Shown: positions 4,492-5,815 of the stretch, in pieces
Numbering within the stretch: position 1 is the stretch's first letter
Layout of the letters: every line of letters starts with the position of its first letter
NCBI GenBank assembly: GCA_015222115.1
Contig: JADFUO010000023.1
Coordinates: forward strand, 1 to 5,815
Reading direction: 5' to 3'
Origin: Bacteroidota bacterium
GTDB lineage: Bacteria; Bacteroidota; Bacteroidia; Bacteroidales; JADFUO01
DNA: 5,815 nucleotides
Notes under the pieces: generated by a model
Told to the model about the DNA's origin: nothing
The model's input: the letters and a program-made list of their open reading frames with translations, nothing else
Database searches by the model: none
Translations under genes and position numbers: made by a program

Positions 4492-5196
4492 TCATTTTAA
4501 GGTTTGCATCTCTTCTGTTTTTGCATTTGTTAGTTTTCTTGCCACATATAAATGGACACTTCCAAAGCCGCCAATTTCTTCCTCAGTATATTCAAAAGGA
4601 AACGCTTGAAGTATTTTCGGGATATCTCGTATCGTGTCTCCTGCCGACTCCATTAATTTTGTAAGCCAATAACCAAACCGGTTTCTGTTTGAGGGATAAT
4701 CAAAATCAACTATCAGTAATTTTCCACTATCTTTCAATACCCGATAAAATTCTGACATTGCCTGTTTTCCATTTGGGTATCCCGTAAATGCCATTGTGTT
4801 AATGATAGTATCAAAATAATTATCCGGGAAAGGAAGTTCTTCAACATTTACCTGCTGAAGTGTCGCTTTAACACCTTTCCTTGACAGATTTTTCTTTGCA
4901 ATTTCAACCATACTGTTATTGAAGTCGATACCATATGCCTCGTAATTACTGGCATAGTGCATCAGCAAATATCCGGTTCCAAATGAGGCTTCTAAAACAC
5001 GCTTACCTTCAATGTGAGGGATAACTGCTTTTATCCAGGTTTTCCAGACAGGAAGCAGTTTTACCGCAGCATCATATACTTTTGCATATTTTGAATACTC
5101 CTTATCGAGCTTTTTTGTATACTAAAGCGAATTTTCAGGTTCTTTTGAGTAGATAATCTTTTCTTCCGGGACTTTTAATAGCATCCCTTTCTTCAT
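4492..5196 (-). pseudogene. Class I SAM-dependent methyltransferase with in-frame stop
   Basis: The gene reads in one frame from ATG 5196 (MKKGMLLKVPEEKIIYSKEP) but meets TAG at 5124-5122, codon 25. It then continues without interruption to TAA at 4492. After the stop, YTKKLDKEYSKYAKVYDAAV leads into the SAM-binding motif GKRVLEASFGTGYLL (motif I). The acidic end of the second strand is YGIDFNNSM, then VEELPFPDNYFDTIINTMAF (motif IV region) and the typical LKDSGKLLIVDF. This is the UbiE-like methyltransferase fold, complete at the C-terminus. No ATG, GTG or TTG exists between the stop and the end of motif I, so a shortened product from the ATG at 4962 or the TTG at 4968 would lack SAM binding. 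The gene is therefore probably inactive unless the stop is an error or read through. The substrate is unknown. It is followed by the AraC-like fragment on the same strand. Confidence 0.75.
5122..5124 (-). other. Premature TAG in the methyltransferase gene
   Basis: The reading ...EPENSL-TAG-YTKKLDKEYSK... is otherwise continuous and family-like on both sides. A point substitution is more likely than an indel, because no frame change is needed. Confidence 0.6.
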
Positions 5197-5286
5197 TTAA
5201 ATGGTATATTAAATCATTTTTTGTTTATAATTAAATACTTAATTGACTACTTGCCAAGTGAGCTCAAGAAATATATAGTGCAACAC
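5197..5286. other. Short intergenic region
   Basis: Ninety AT-rich bases separate the nitroreductase stop from the methyltransferase start. They presumably carry the methyltransferase promoter. I see no clear terminator hairpin and no Shine-Dalgarno site before ATG 5196. Confidence 0.4.
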
Positions 5287-5815
5287 TTATTCAAGATAAC
5301 GGACCTCGACTAATTTTCTGGGGGCGATCCGATTAAATTTATATTTCGCATAACCCATGGTGATACTGGCGTAGATCTCATGGTCATCGGGGAGGCCAAG
5401 CAGTTTTCTTATCTCCGGAACCCTATTACACGCCGGTGGAATAATATCGTTGAAACATGTCCCTATTCCCATAACCTGTGCCATCATAATGGCGTGAAAG
5501 GCCGCAATGAGGCAATTTTCCGCACCCACTGGTTCGTTGATGGGGCTGTGAAAGAGCATCAGTACAGGGCAATCCCTCATGATTTCGTTGCTTTCGCCTT
5601 CTCTATACCAACGGATATACCAATGCATTCCCGGCATGACAAAATCCTGTAACGTTCTTAGTATTTTTTTGCCTTTCTTCTGCTTAATCATAAAGCGGGC
5701 AATAGGATTTTTTAGGTTTTTTTCCAGCCCTTCATACATCTCGTAGATAAGCTCGGAAAATGTTGCCAATGTTTCCGGGTTGTCAATGACAATAACCCCG
5801 GTGGTGCTTCTGCCC
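5287..5815 (-). CDS. Nitroreductase-family flavoprotein, C-terminal part (5' end outside window)
   Basis: The frame stays open to the right edge, reading GRSTTGVIVIDNPETLATFS at the visible beginning. This corresponds to the 'APTg..tqp.gfivvdnpe' FMN-binding strand of nitroreductases, so perhaps 70-110 residues, possibly including an N-terminal ferredoxin-like domain, lie outside. The central part (ILRTLQDFVMPGMHWYIRWY, IMRDCPVLMLFHSP) and the later part (ENCLIAAFHAIMMAQVMGIGTCFND, then LLGLPDDHEIYASITMGYAKYKFNRIAPRK) follow the subgroup common in anaerobic Bacteroidota, Clostridia and methanogens. These are FMN enzymes that reduce nitro compounds, quinones or other electron acceptors; the natural substrate is unknown. 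No initiation codon is assigned because the gene is partial. Its base composition is more GC-rich than the island to the left, consistent with core DNA. Confidence 0.85.
   Translation of the reverse strand, partial: GRSTTGVIVIDNPETLATFSELIYEMYEGLEKNLKNPIARFMIKQKKGKKILRTLQDFVMPGMHWYIRWYREGESNEIMRDCPVLMLFHSPINEPVGAENCLIAAFHAIMMAQVMGIGTCFNDIIPPACNRVPEIRKLLGLPDDHEIYASITMGYAKYKFNRIAPRKLVEVRYLE

Overview
This is an AT-rich window, probably from an environmental member of the Bacteroidota or a close relative such as Ignavibacteria. Four things point there. The intergenic DNA is very AT-rich and native genes mostly lack Shine-Dalgarno sites. One promoter fits the Bacteroidota -33/-7 pattern (TTTG-N19-TAnnTTTG). 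The toxin-antitoxin pair and the methyltransferase resemble families I know from that group. A dispersed 'CTCTGCG' repeat sits at the left edge. The assignment is inference; no marker gene is present.

Left part (1-1739), all on the minus strand. Reading in gene order there is a four-helix membrane protein of unknown function (1739-912), then a tight pair: a small DUF4177-like protein (788-603) and an exported bacterial SH3-domain protein (598-68). A degenerate inverted repeat of the CTCTGCG type lies beyond the SH3 gene.

Middle part (about 1860-3815) looks like an accessory island built from fragments. It begins with two strong tandem hairpins that share a 10-base loop sequence. Next comes a decayed C-terminal tail of a type IIG restriction-modification or TaqI/Eco57I-like adenine methylase (2083-2235). 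A conserved noncoding element follows, then an apparently intact RelE/ParE toxin-antitoxin operon (2393-2910) and a truncated Imm10-like immunity gene (2960-3082). A second copy of the same methylase tail (3109-3186) is followed by a second copy of the noncoding element. After that come an attC-like imperfect inverted repeat and a small membrane protein with an unusually strong ribosome binding site (3478-3813). Thus a repeated unit, 'methylase tail plus downstream element', precedes each of two unrelated cargo genes. This is the most interesting architecture in the window.

Right part (about 3797-5815), all on the minus strand. A partial nitroreductase runs off the right edge. Next is a class I SAM methyltransferase interrupted by an in-frame TAG, then a 7TM-type AraC-family regulator. 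The regulator has lost its reading frame at a poly-T tract and has lost its whole DNA-binding C-terminus where it meets the small membrane gene. Base composition becomes visibly more GC-rich toward the nitroreductase. The number of broken genes suggests repeated recombination around the island, although single-base sequencing errors could explain the frameshift and the stop codon.
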